This document shows positions 6,910-14,900 of a DNA stretch of 20,470 nt, piece by piece. Source of the DNA: a virus. Each line of letters starts with the position of its first letter. Within the stretch, counting starts at the first letter, position 1. Position numbers and translations under genes: made by a program. The notes beneath the pieces were generated by a model. The model was not told the DNA's origin, ran no database searches, and was given only the letters and a program-made list of their open reading frames with translations. The stretch covers positions 1-20,470 of the IMG/VR virus record IMGVR_UViG_3300025769_001094; one strand, 5' to 3'.

Positions 6910-7890
6910 ATGCCATTGCTAACACCAAATTCGGTACATATTGATCAGCCGTTGACAAACCTGACCATTGCTTATGTACAAGACCAAACAAACTTTATCG
7001 CTGATAAGGTTTTCCCAACAGTAGGCGTAGACAAACAGTCTGACAAATACTACATCTATGACCGTGACAACATGAACCGTTCAGGTGATGTTAAGGCTCT
7101 TGCACCACGCACAGAAGTCAACCGCATCGGTATGTCACTATCAAACGCATCATTCTATGCTGATGTCTATGGACTAGGTATGGACTTCGATCAGCAAACT
7201 CTTGCTAACGAAGATGCAGCACTAGACATTCGTGCAGCAGGTGCGCAGACACTAACTAACCGCCTATTGATCCACCGTGAAGAGCAGTTTGCAACAAACT
7301 TCTTCGCAGCTTCAATCTGGGGTTCAGAGTCAACACCATCAAACTTGTGGTCAGACTACACAAATGGTACACCAATCGCAGACGTAACAACTGCTCGTCG
7401 TACTATGCAGCTTAAGTCTGGTGGCTTCAAGCCAAACACAATGGTTGTCGGTAAAGAGGTGCGTGACATCTTGATCAACCACCCAGACATTCTAGCACGT
7501 TTGAACGGTGGTGCAACTGTATCAAACACTGCATTGATCACCAACGCTAAGTTGGCTGAAATCTTTGAAGTAGAAAACTTCTACGTCATGGAAGCAGTGA
7601 AAAACACATCTGTAGAAGGTGTTGCAGAAAGCAATGCGTTCATCGGTGGTAAACATGCTCTATTGGTACACTCACCAGCAGGTGCAGGTCTAATGACACC
7701 AGCAGCAGGTGTAACATTTGCATGGAACAACCTATCAGGTGTCAACAACTTGGGCGTAACTGTAGAGTCATTCTCTGACGATGCACTTAAGCGTCAACAA
7801 GTTGCAGAACACATCCAAGTTAAAATGTCATACGACATGAAAGTCACTGGCGCAGACTTGGGTTACTTCTTTGACACAGTTGTTGCGTAA
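6910..7890 (+). CDS. Major capsid protein
   Basis: A 326-residue protein of the usual size for a major head subunit, positioned after protease, scaffold and decoration genes. It starts MPLLTPNSVHIDQPLTN, then NFIADKVFPTVGVDKQSDKY, a pattern typical of E-type/HK97-fold capsid proteins of marine siphophages. Later segments include FKPNTMVVGKEVRDIL, which fits the A-domain strand and helix region, and AEHIQVKMSYDMKVTGADLGY near the C-terminus. There is no long N-terminal delta domain, consistent with a separate scaffold gene. AGGAAGG lies upstream (6893-6901 region) with a longish spacer. A hairpin just after the stop (7901-7924) may set transcript stability. The call is by order, size and motif; no structure was checked. 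Confidence 0.85.
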   Translation: MPLLTPNSVHIDQPLTNLTIAYVQDQTNFIADKVFPTVGVDKQSDKYYIYDRDNMNRSGDVKALAPRTEVNRIGMSLSNASFYADVYGLGMDFDQQTLANEDAALDIRAAGAQTLTNRLLIHREEQFATNFFAASIWGSESTPSNLWSDYTNGTPIADVTTARRTMQLKSGGFKPNTMVVGKEVRDILINHPDILARLNGGATVSNTALITNAKLAEIFEVENFYVMEAVKNTSVEGVAESNAFIGGKHALLVHSPAGAGLMTPAAGVTFAWNNLSGVNNLGVTVESFSDDALKRQQVAEHIQVKMSYDMKVTGADLGYFFDTVVA

Positions 7891-7900
7891 GATAAAACTC

Positions 7901-7924
7901 TGGTGGGGGCGTAAGTCCCCATCA
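7901..7924 (+). other. Hairpin after the major capsid gene
   Basis: TGGTGGGG (7901-7908) can pair with CCCCATCA (7917-7924), an 8-bp stem with one G-U pair and an 8-nt loop. No T-run follows, so it is not a standard intrinsic terminator. It may protect the 3' end of the abundant capsid transcript or reduce read-through. The 64-nt gap 7891-7954 holds nothing else apparent apart from the next ribosome binding site. Confidence 0.5.
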
Positions 7925-7954
7925 AACCCGACTATAAATAACGAGGAAGATGAT

Positions 7955-8344
7955 ATGGCCCGAAGACCAATGCCCTTCCAGTTTGACCGTCCTGTATTTG
8001 TACGTATTCCCTTTGATGGGCATAAGAGACACTTTGAAGCAGGTGACGAGTTCAAGTGGAAAGAGTTAGGTGTAGACGAAATTCGTGTAGAGATACTCTA
8101 TAACAAAGGTTGGTTGCACCACAACTCTGAGATGGAAGTAAAGACAAAAGTCGGTGATGGACTAGAAGAACTGGATGTTGCAGGACTACATGATGTTGTA
8201 GACGCAATCAATGCCAAAGTTAAAGCTAAGTCCCAATCACAAGCAGACTTTGATAAGAAAAAATGTAAGAAGTCCAAGATTGCTGATAAACAACGTGGGC
8301 TTATTCGTAGTTGGCGTAGAACTTACGGACACTTGGAGAACTAA
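7955..8344 (+). CDS. Conserved phage protein of unknown function, head-tail region
   Basis: A 129-residue protein. The ATG at 7955 is chosen because AGGA at 7944-7947 lies at good spacing; the frame is open upstream to a TTG at 7871 inside the capsid gene, which has no ribosome site. It begins MARRPMPFQFDRPVFVRIPF and has FEAGDEFKWKELGVDEIRVE, LYNKGWLHHNSEMEV, KVGDGLEELDVAGLHDVVDA and a basic end, KKKCKKSKIADKQRG and IRSWRRTYGHLEN. I recognise it as a recurring hypothetical protein behind the capsid gene in marine phages, without a known role. The order suggests a head completion or neck protein. The basic C-terminus could contact DNA or the acidic portal surface, but that is speculation. Confidence 0.6.
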   Translation: MARRPMPFQFDRPVFVRIPFDGHKRHFEAGDEFKWKELGVDEIRVEILYNKGWLHHNSEMEVKTKVGDGLEELDVAGLHDVVDAINAKVKAKSQSQADFDKKKCKKSKIADKQRGLIRSWRRTYGHLEN

Positions 8345-8346
8345 TC

Positions 8347-8814
8347 ATGGCTTGGAGCTACGACGAAACTGATCTTGGAACTACGACTGCATCTGGTCGT
8401 TTAAATTCTGTACGTCTGCTTCTTGGAGACACAGATACAAATGATCAACAAGTGCAGAACGAAGAGATTACTTTCGGTCTAGCCCAAACTAATAATAACG
8501 TATACTTTGCCGCTGCATGGTGTGCAAGAGTTGTCGCTGCTAAATATTCACGACAAGTAAATACAAGCCTAGATGGTGCATTAAGTGCAGACTACACAGA
8601 CTTAGCCAAGCAGTATGCAAACCTAGCAGAGACCCTAGAGTATCAAGGCAAGAAAGCTGGTGCTGTAGTAGGTATCAAAGCAGGTGGCATCAGTAAGACT
8701 GCTATTGATGCAGTACGTGCTAATACGGATCGTGTTACACCTTCATTCCGTCGAGACCGTTTCCGTAACCCACCTAGCTACAGTGGTGATGAGTACGGCT
8801 CAGATTACGATTAA
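8347..8814 (+). CDS. Head-tail adaptor (connector) protein
   Basis: A 155-residue protein, mostly helical, with RLNSVRLLLGDTDTNDQQVQ followed by NEEITFGLAQTNNNVYFAAA and CARVVAAKYSRQV. The RLLLGDTD...NEEI pattern followed by an Ala-rich helix is that of gp6/gp15-type adaptors, which form a ring under the portal and link it to the stopper. The C-terminus is basic and disordered (RRDRFRNPPSYSGDEYG), consistent with an arm that docks on the portal. It starts two bases after the previous stop. It is followed by stopper-like, gp10-like and terminator-like genes, the normal connector order of siphoviruses. Confidence 0.7.
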   Translation: MAWSYDETDLGTTTASGRLNSVRLLLGDTDTNDQQVQNEEITFGLAQTNNNVYFAAAWCARVVAAKYSRQVNTSLDGALSADYTDLAKQYANLAETLEYQGKKAGAVVGIKAGGISKTAIDAVRANTDRVTPSFRRDRFRNPPSYSGDEYGSDYD

Positions 8815-8825
8815 GGAGAATTACA

Positions 8826-9185
8826 ATGGCTACTTTCAGAGCTTACGATCTCCTTAAGTTGGTTCAGGATCATGGACAAGAGCTAACACTACGAAAAAAG
8901 ACAACTGCAGGAACTTATGATCCTGCTACAGGTTCAGTCTCAGGTTCAGCAACGACAGATTATGTGGTGGAAGGTTACTTCTTTAATTTTTCCACTGGAC
9001 TACCTATCGGTGATGAAATCAGACGAGGTTCACGCCGTTGCGTAATTCCTGCGCTGGGCTTGGCAGTAGAACCAGATGATGAAGACCAAATCATAGGCCA
9101 AGGTGATACAGTTTCTGTCGTTAGGGTAAACACAATCTTCTCTAATGGTGTTAAGATTTGTTATATCTGTGAGGTCTCAGAATAA
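8826..9185 (+). CDS. Head closure (stopper) protein
   Basis: A 119-residue protein with LTLRKKTTAGTYDPATGSVS, then DYVVEGYFFNFSTG, IRRGSRRCVIPALGL and a final VRVNTIFSNGVKICYICEVS. A small beta-barrel of this kind (T.GTYDP.TG....., RG.R.C..PA) between the adaptor and the gp10-like gene is the standard stopper, which plugs the DNA exit after packaging. AAGGAG precedes the ATG (8814-8819 region). The stop overlaps the next ATG (TAATG at 9183-9187), so it is probably translated with its partner. The sequence alone supports the family moderately; the order adds weight. Confidence 0.65.
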   Translation: MATFRAYDLLKLVQDHGQELTLRKKTTAGTYDPATGSVSGSATTDYVVEGYFFNFSTGLPIGDEIRRGSRRCVIPALGLAVEPDDEDQIIGQGDTVSVVRVNTIFSNGVKICYICEVSE

Positions 9186-9598
9186 TGTCCGTTCAAGCCA
9201 CAATGAGTAGGCTTAAAGGTCGTCTGAATGACTTAGCTGAAGAAAAAATAGAAGAACGCTTAGAAGACCTAGCAGATTATGCCACTCGTATATCTCCTGT
9301 AGACACTGGTGCATATGTAACGTCCTTCTCTATCAAACGTGCAGGTGCAGGTGGTGGTCGTTCTCGTAGTTCTGAGAATAAACCAAGAAACCAAAACCCT
9401 GAGACAAAGAAACAAGAGGCTTATGGTCAACTGTTGACTGACATTGAGGCTCTAAACATCTCAGACATGATAGAGAATGGGAACGTAAGAATAACTTTAA
9501 GAAACCGTTCACCACATGCAAGAGATGTAGAGGATGGTGCTAACTGGCGTTCAAGTGGTTATCACGTATTCGCAAGAATTAGGAGAAAGTTTGGATGA
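9185..9598 (+). CDS. HK97 gp10-like neck / tail completion protein
   Basis: A 137-residue protein. A helical N-terminal half (RLKGRLNDLAEEKIEERLED) is followed by ISPVDTGAYVTSFSI, the hallmark of the HK97 gp10 family: SPVDTG, then a strand, later NRSPHARDVEDG and GYHVFARIRRKFG. Between them a Ser/Arg-rich loop, about residues 54-75, looks disordered. These proteins join the tail to the connector and are needed to finish tails. The gene starts on the stop of the stopper gene and its own TGA overlaps the next ATG (ATGA at 9595), so three genes form a tightly coupled set. Confidence 0.78.
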   Translation: MSVQATMSRLKGRLNDLAEEKIEERLEDLADYATRISPVDTGAYVTSFSIKRAGAGGGRSRSSENKPRNQNPETKKQEAYGQLLTDIEALNISDMIENGNVRITLRNRSPHARDVEDGANWRSSGYHVFARIRRKFG

Positions 9599-10017
9599 GC
9601 ATTTACAATAATATTCGTGCTGCTCTAGAAAGCCATCTTTCCACTACAGCCGACCTACCCGACATTGCCTATGAGAATGTCTCTTTTGATCCTACAACAG
9701 GGTCTAGCTTTCTTAAGGTAGCCTTTGTGCCAGTCTCCAGAAGACCTGCTGTACGAGGCTCAAATCCACAGCAACGGTACGATGGTGTTTTCCGTGTATT
9801 CTGTTATACACCAGAAGGTAACGGCCCTGCTGCTGCTGATGACCTAGCTAACAAGGTAATGGATGCCTTTGATGCTACAACAGACATCTCTTTTACACCA
9901 GCAGGTGGAGATGAAATCATAGTTTCTGTAGACTATGCAGAACGAGATAGTGGGTTTGTAGATACACCGTGGTATTACGCAACAGTGAATATCGGTTGGT
10001 ATATCTTCGCCCAATAA
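9595..10017 (+). CDS. Tail terminator protein (DUF4128-like)
   Basis: A 140-residue protein: MSIYNNIRAALESHL, then IAYENVSFDPTTGSSFLKVA, RRPAVRGSNPQQRYDGVFRV, a helix (AADDLANKVMDAFD) and strands near the end (PWYYATVNIGWYIFAQ). The '.W/YENV.F.P..G..FLKV.F.P' start and RYDG.F.V strand match the DUF4128/tail-terminator fold, an alpha-beta ring protein that caps the finished tail tube and joins it to the neck. It lies between the gp10-like and tube genes, the usual place. ATGA overlap with the upstream gene. Confidence 0.72.
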   Translation: MSIYNNIRAALESHLSTTADLPDIAYENVSFDPTTGSSFLKVAFVPVSRRPAVRGSNPQQRYDGVFRVFCYTPEGNGPAAADDLANKVMDAFDATTDISFTPAGGDEIIVSVDYAERDSGFVDTPWYYATVNIGWYIFAQ

Positions 10018-10028
10018 AGGAATTGCTT

Positions 10029-10184
10029 ATGTATACAGCAAAACAAAACTTTGCCTGTCAAGGTAAATCATACAAAGAGGGAGATAAAATCCCTGCTAAA
10101 ATTGCCAAAGGACTACCTGAACACTTGGTAGAATCTCCAAAGGCTAAATCAACAACTATTCAAGAAATCTCTGAAGGAGAATAA
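10029..10184 (+). CDS. Small conserved phage protein (51 residues)
   Basis: A 51-residue protein, start ATG 10029, chosen because AAGGAA (about 10017-10022) precedes it; the longer frame open to 9969 overlaps the terminator gene and has no ribosome site. It reads MYTAKQNFACQGKSYKEGDK then IPAKIAKGLPEHLVE and an acidic tail. The 'F...GKSY..GD.I......LP..LVE' pattern is a small SH3-like or KOW-like fold often found as a single-domain hypothetical between terminator and tube genes. Function unknown. The next gene starts 2 nt later with a strong site (AAGGAG). Confidence 0.6.
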   Translation: MYTAKQNFACQGKSYKEGDKIPAKIAKGLPEHLVESPKAKSTTIQEISEGE

Positions 10185-10186
10185 CT

Positions 10187-11101
10187 ATGGCTTTTGCACA
10201 GGGTAGCCGTTCCAGTCTCGCTTATATTGCTGAGACAGCATTTGGAACAACACCAGCCTCACCAACATTCGCTTACTTGCCATTCAATACACACTCTATT
10301 GACCTATCAAAAGACCGTGTTGAAGGTAACGAAATTCAATCAGACCGTATGACTCGTGTTGACCGTCACGGTAACAAACAAGCTGGCGGTTCAGTAGAAG
10401 TAGACCTTCGTAAGGCAGACTTTGACGAGTTTATCGAAAGTGCTTTCTTTAGCTCTTTCTCAACAGACGTTGTTAAGATTGGTACAACACCAAAGTACTT
10501 CACAATCGAAGACGCTGCTGAAGACATCTCACAGTACCGTGCCTTTACTGGTATGGCTGTATCTGGTATGTCAGTTTCTATCGCCCCTAACCAAATGGTT
10601 TCAACAACCTTTGATATGGTCGGTAAAGACATGACACAAGCTGCAACAACAGCTTCTACAGGTGGTACACCAACTGCTGCTTCATCTAACCAGCCATTCG
10701 ACAGCTACTCAGGTACTATTTCTGATGGTGGGTCGGCTGTTTCTATCGTGACTTCGATTGACTTCTCAATCCAGAACTCTTTGGCACCTACATTCGTTGT
10801 TGGTTCTGATGCTGCTCAGTCACTAGAGTATGGTCGTGCGGTTGTTGAAGGTACAATGACTGTCTACTACGAAGACGCAACATTGATCAACAAATTCTTG
10901 AACGAGACTGAAAGCACAATCGAAGTATCTGTGGACGATCCTACAGGTGCTAACAGCTACACATTCTTGTTCCCACGAGTTAAGTACAACGGTGCATCTG
11001 TTCCAGTACAGAACCCACAGTCACGCTTGATCACAATGCCTTTCGTTGGTCTATATGACGCAACAGAAGGTACAAACATCAAACTGACACGTACATCGTA
11101 A
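10187..11101 (+). CDS. Major tail tube protein
   Basis: A 304-residue protein starting MAFAQGSRSSLAYIAETAFG then TTPASPTFAYLPFNTHSIDL. This start (GS...L.Y..E..FGTTP..P....LP..) is the signature of siphovirus tail tube proteins of the DUF/TTP group related to lambda V. Later parts are beta-rich: KQAGGSVEVDLRKADFDEFI, IAPNQMVSTTFDMVGKDM and a long C-terminal half that may be a second domain (residues about 150-304). The subunit forms stacked hexameric rings around the tape measure. It is positioned just upstream of the chaperone pair and tape measure. ATG 10187 with AAGGAG upstream. A palindrome and a structured leader follow the stop. Confidence 0.8.
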   Translation: MAFAQGSRSSLAYIAETAFGTTPASPTFAYLPFNTHSIDLSKDRVEGNEIQSDRMTRVDRHGNKQAGGSVEVDLRKADFDEFIESAFFSSFSTDVVKIGTTPKYFTIEDAAEDISQYRAFTGMAVSGMSVSIAPNQMVSTTFDMVGKDMTQAATTASTGGTPTAASSNQPFDSYSGTISDGGSAVSIVTSIDFSIQNSLAPTFVVGSDAAQSLEYGRAVVEGTMTVYYEDATLINKFLNETESTIEVSVDDPTGANSYTFLFPRVKYNGASVPVQNPQSRLITMPFVGLYDATEGTNIKLTRTS

Positions 11102-11200
11102 TCCTCTAGCTAGAGGCGGGGGAGCATCGGTGTCGGGTCTGGTGTTCCCCCTTCAATAACCACCCCGACAAACCCGAATCATCAAAAAGGAGACCCGATT
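11102..11200 (+). promoter_or_regulatory. Structured leader of the tail assembly chaperone gene
   Basis: This 99-nt gap holds a perfect palindrome (CCTCTAGCTAGAGG, 11103-11116) and a 9-bp stem (GGGGGAGCA 11118-11126 with TGTTCCCCC 11143-11151, one G-U). The loop has TCGGGTCT (11133-11140), which is complementary to AGACCCGA (11191-11198). That segment overlaps the AAGGAG ribosome site (11187-11192) and abuts ATG 11201. ACCCGA (11172-11177) and CCCGAC (11164-11169) are rival partners. No T-run follows the stems, so a plain intrinsic terminator is unlikely. It could tune chaperone against tube expression. This is a structure read by eye; folding was not computed. Confidence 0.5.
11103..11116. 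repeat. Perfect 14-bp palindrome after the tail tube gene
   Basis: CCTCTAGCTAGAGG is self-complementary over its whole length and starts 1 nt after the tube gene stop. As RNA, the central GC leaves too small a loop for the full stem, so the inner bases would open. It could be a protein-binding site, a cleavage or stability element, or part of the larger leader fold. No function is shown. Confidence 0.5.
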
Positions 11201-11602
11201 ATGGACTTGATGAACATTGGTACTACCAAAGAAACCACAGACGTTACTTTGTATAACCCAGTAAACTCTGAACTATTGACTAACGAAGATGGCTCAGAGA
11301 TGACAATTACAATTTGTGGCCCATACTCAAAGAAATATAAGGCCATTTCTCACGCACAACAGAACCGTCGATTGATGAAAGCTCAACGTACTGGTGGTAA
11401 GCTAAATCTTACTGCTGAAGAGATTGAAGCATCAGCATTAGACCTCTTGGTTAAGTGTGTAGAGTCTTGGAACATCACAGTAGGTGGTGAACAGCCTGAA
11501 TGCAAAGAAGCTAAAGTGCGTGAACTATTTGAACAGTTACCTTGGGTACGTGAACAAGTAGATGCTGCTTTAGGTGATGCACAGGCTTTTTTGGACAAGT
11601 AA
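11201..11602 (+). CDS. Tail assembly chaperone, short form (lambda gpG-like)
   Basis: A 133-residue protein: VTLYNPVNSELLTNEDGSEM then TITICGPYSKKYKAISHAQQ and NRRLMKAQRTGGKLNLTAEE, followed by LLVKCVESWNITVGGEQPEC. The 'L.P.....L.......I...G..S..Y......N.R' start and the helical second half match gpG-type tail chaperones, which coat the tape measure before tube assembly. It lies between tube and tape measure genes. Its last codons contain T TTT TTG (11587-11593), and the frame -1 to it stays open to 11961, so a fraction of ribosomes should make a longer 253-residue fusion. ATG 11201 has AAGGAG upstream. Confidence 0.78.
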   Translation: MDLMNIGTTKETTDVTLYNPVNSELLTNEDGSEMTITICGPYSKKYKAISHAQQNRRLMKAQRTGGKLNLTAEEIEASALDLLVKCVESWNITVGGEQPECKEAKVRELFEQLPWVREQVDAALGDAQAFLDK

Positions 11603-11639
11603 GGGCAGAACTAGAAGAGTTTGCTGAACACTCTTTTAG
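11572..11639 (+). other. Programmed -1 ribosomal frameshift cassette
   Basis: Three parts lie in a row: a Shine-Dalgarno-like AGGTGA (11572-11577); 9 nt later the slippery T TTT TTG (11587-11593) in the right phase (codons TTT and TTG of the first frame); and a hairpin CTAGAAGAG (11611-11619) with CTCTTTTAG (11631-11639), 9 bp with one G-U and an 11-nt loop. The zero-frame stop is TAA 11600-11602. A -1 slip joins residue 131 to GQVRAELEEF and onward. The spacer to the hairpin (17 nt) is longer than usual, so its stimulating role is uncertain; the slippery site is strong. Confidence 0.8.
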
Positions 11640-11640
11640 G

Positions 11641-11961
11641 ATGGGTCGGAAAGTTAAGGGTAAGTCAACCGAAGCTGACCACCTAGCCCAAGCAGCAAAA
11701 CAAATGGGGAAGAGTTTAGACGAGGTAGAACAGTTTAACTCTGATGCACTCTTCCCTGATGTTGCTGCACATATCTGGTCGTCATTCCTAGAACTACATG
11801 AAGGTAGAACTTATGGGATGTCAGGGCCAAATCCTATATCCTACGACATAATTAAGGCTTGGTGTGACCTTACGAGTATCACACTTTCACCGTGGGAAAT
11901 AGAAACTATAAAGTCCCTTGATAACTTGTGGATCAAAACTATAGGCGAAGAGAATGGCTGA
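11641..11961 (+). CDS. Tail assembly chaperone, frameshift extension (lambda gpGT-like T domain)
   Basis: The frame that follows the -1 slip. From the first ATG (11641) it encodes 106 residues, but the frame is open back through the slippery site, and the fusion with the upstream gene would be 253 residues ending at TGA 11959-11961. No usable ribosome site precedes ATG 11641; the only AGG touches it. It is therefore probably made only as the fusion. It has ADHLAQAAKQMGKSLDEVEQ, then FPDVAAHIWSSFLELHEGRT and SYDIIKAWCDLTSITLSPWE, the helical pattern of T-type extensions (compare DUF1799). The T part recruits tube subunits to the tape measure. The stop overlaps the tape measure ATG by 8 nt. Confidence 0.72.
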   Translation: MGRKVKGKSTEADHLAQAAKQMGKSLDEVEQFNSDALFPDVAAHIWSSFLELHEGRTYGMSGPNPISYDIIKAWCDLTSITLSPWEIETIKSLDNLWIKTIGEENG

Positions 11962-14900
11962 CTTAATCGAATTAGATGTAGTAGTTAGAAATAGGGGTTT
12001 GAAAGAATCCTTATCTACTGTATCTCGCCTAGAGCGTGAGATAATCAAAGCTACTAAAGCCCTTGATAATAATGCTATCTCCCAAAGTCGATATGAAAAA
12101 GTCTTACTGTCTGCTAAACGACAGTATGAAGCACTTGGCGTATCTAGTCAAAAGGCCACTGCAGCCGTAAGAAAGTTTGCAGATTCACAAAGACAACTAA
12201 CAGGTTCTCTTGGTAATTCTACTAAAGCCTTAAAGCAACATACAGAAGCTCAAATGGCGGCGACAAAAGCCTCTAATCGTATGGGTGTCGTTACTCAACA
12301 GGCTGGCTATCAAGTTTCTGACTTTATTGTTCAGGTACAATCAGGGACTAACCCTTTTGTTGCGTTTTCTCAACAGGCATCACAGTTAGCAGGGGTCTTG
12401 CCTCTTGTTGCTAGTAATATTGGATTAACAACAACTGCAGCTATCGCCCTGTCTGCTGCACTTGGTATAGCAATACCTTTGATTGGTGCAATAGGTGCTG
12501 CTTATTTAGTTAGCAGACAAAGAGCTAAAGAGGCTGCTGAAGGTACAGACACTTTTGCTGAGTCATTAAAAGATGCGCAACAAGCTAGTCAAGATTTAAG
12601 GGATGAATTAAAACTTCTAGCCAGTGGCTATAAAGATGTTTCTGAAGCTGCATTTGCTGAAGCGGTAGCTCAAGCAGAAGCTGCTGTTGATGCTGCTCAA
12701 AAGCGTCTAGATAATGCAAGAGGTATAGCTCAGAAAGGTGCTAGAGGTAACTTAAAGGCTGCTGAAGAAGAGCTTAGGATTGCCGAAGAACAGTTAGCAA
12801 CTTACAGACAGAGACGGTCTTTTCTAGAACAAGAGTCTGCCTTTTATGATGACATTTTAGGGTCTGCTGAAGGTCTTGCTGCTCAAGAGGAAGCTCTTAA
12901 TGATATATTTGAAGCTAGACTTGGTACTATAGATGATACTGCTAATAACTATGAGGACATCTTAGGGTCTGTTGAAGGTCTTGCTGCTCAAGAAGAAGCA
13001 TTAAATCAGCTCTATGAAGCTCGTCTAGGAACTATAGATGACACATATAATAATTACGAAGACATCTTAGGGTCTGCTGAAGGTCTTGCTGCTCAAGAAC
13101 AAGCGTTAAACGATTTATTTGAAGCTAGACTAGGGACTATAGACGACACTGCTAATAACTACAAAGACATTTTAGGTTCAGAGGAAGGTCTACAGGAAGC
13201 AGTAGACGTTCTCAACCAGATGTACCAAGACCGTTTAGATAAACTTCAAGCTACAGCAGACGCTTACGACGACATACTAGGCTCAGAGGCTGGACTATTA
13301 GCTGCTGAAAAGGCACGATTGGCTCTTACAATGGTAGGAGATTCTGGTTACGCAGGTGGTCGTGGTGGTGACCCAAGAAAGTTTGCAGAAGCATATTTTG
13401 ATGCTTTAGAGCAAATTAAAGAACAAGAGGAAGCAAGAGCAGAAGCTGCAGAAAAAGCTAGTGATAAAGCTAAAAAGGCTTATGAGAAAGCACAAAAGGC
13501 AGCAGAAAAACTTCGTAAAGAATTAGAAGGCCCAATGGTCAATGCTATCGGTAGTGTATCAGATGCCTTTGGTGACTTCATAGCTCGTGGTCTACAGGAC
13601 TTCAAAGGTTTCGTAAGTCAAATTCTTGGTTCTTTCCAGAACATGATTGCACAGATGATTGCAACGGCTGCTCGTAATCGTATTATGATTAGTATGGGTA
13701 TGGGTGGCGCAGGTACTGTCGCAGGAACCACATCTGCTTTCGCTGGCCCATTGGGCAGTATCATGGGTACAACTGGAGCAGGTGGTACGGCTGGAACTGG
13801 TTTTCTAGGAACTTTAGCTGGTGGTGCATCTGCCCTTGGTAGTGGTTTCATGGCAGGTGTCCAAGGGTTCATGGGTGGCGGTTTTGGTGGTTATATGAAC
13901 ACCCTTTCTGCTACAGCTCTTAACGCTGGCCCTATGGCTACCATCGGTGCTGCTTTACCTGCTGTACTTGCTGTCGCTGCAGTTATCGGACTACTAACCA
14001 AGAAAACTAAGCTACTCGACAGTGGACTAAGAGCTACTGTTGAGGGCTTTGACGTAGCTATTCAAACCTTCCAAGTTACACAAACCAGTCGCTTGTTTGG
14101 TCTACTAAAGGGTAGAAAGAAACTTGGCTTTGCTGATGCACCTGCAGAGTTAGCTGACCCACTGATAGAAGCTATCGGTGACATGCAACAGAGTATTGTT
14201 GATGCTGCTGGTACTCTAGGTATTGGTGCCTCTGCATTTGATGACTTTAGCTATCAGTTTAAGTTATCACTTATGGGTCTAACTGAAGAGCAGAAGCTAG
14301 AAAAGATCAACGAAGAAATCACTAAGATGGGTGATAGCTTTGCTTCTTTGACTGGTCACTTTGAGACTATGAATGAGCTTCTAGCTGCTGCTCAACAACG
14401 GTATGAGCTAGAGACAAGACTTCTAGGTTTACTCAACGACCAATCTGCTCTACTAACTCGTCAAAGGGAATTAGAACGTGCATCTGTAGATGAATTAAAC
14501 AGAAGCACACTTAACCAAATCTATGCTTTAGAAGATGCTTACGGTGCTGTGAACTCCGCATTTGCTACGGTACAAAGGTCTATAGAAGCTCGTAAGACTA
14601 AGATTACTAATTCCTTTAACGAGATTATAGAAACCCTTCAAGCTCGTGTTCAAGCTGCTAGTGATGCTGTAGGTGTAAGTCGTGGTATCTTAAGTTCCCT
14701 TGAGGGTGCTTCTGGTGACTCTGGTATGACTAGAGTTTCTGGTATGGCTTACCTACGTAGTTTACGTGGTGCTTCTCGTATCACTGACCAGAAGAAACTA
14801 GATGATGCTCTACAGGCTATTGCTGATCCATCTCAGGACTTGTACACTAACTTTGTCGATTATCAACGTGACTTCCAAGACCAATCTAATTTAATACGTG

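Noticed and set aside
7871-7954. TTG 7871 as start of the gene ending at 8344
   Set aside because: It is inside the capsid gene with no ribosome site and adds 28 residues unlike the conserved start MARRPMPFQF; ATG 7955 has AGGA at good spacing.
11118-11151. Intrinsic terminator after the tail tube gene
   Set aside because: The stem is GC-rich but is followed by TTCAATAACC, without a T-run, and the next gene belongs to the same late set.
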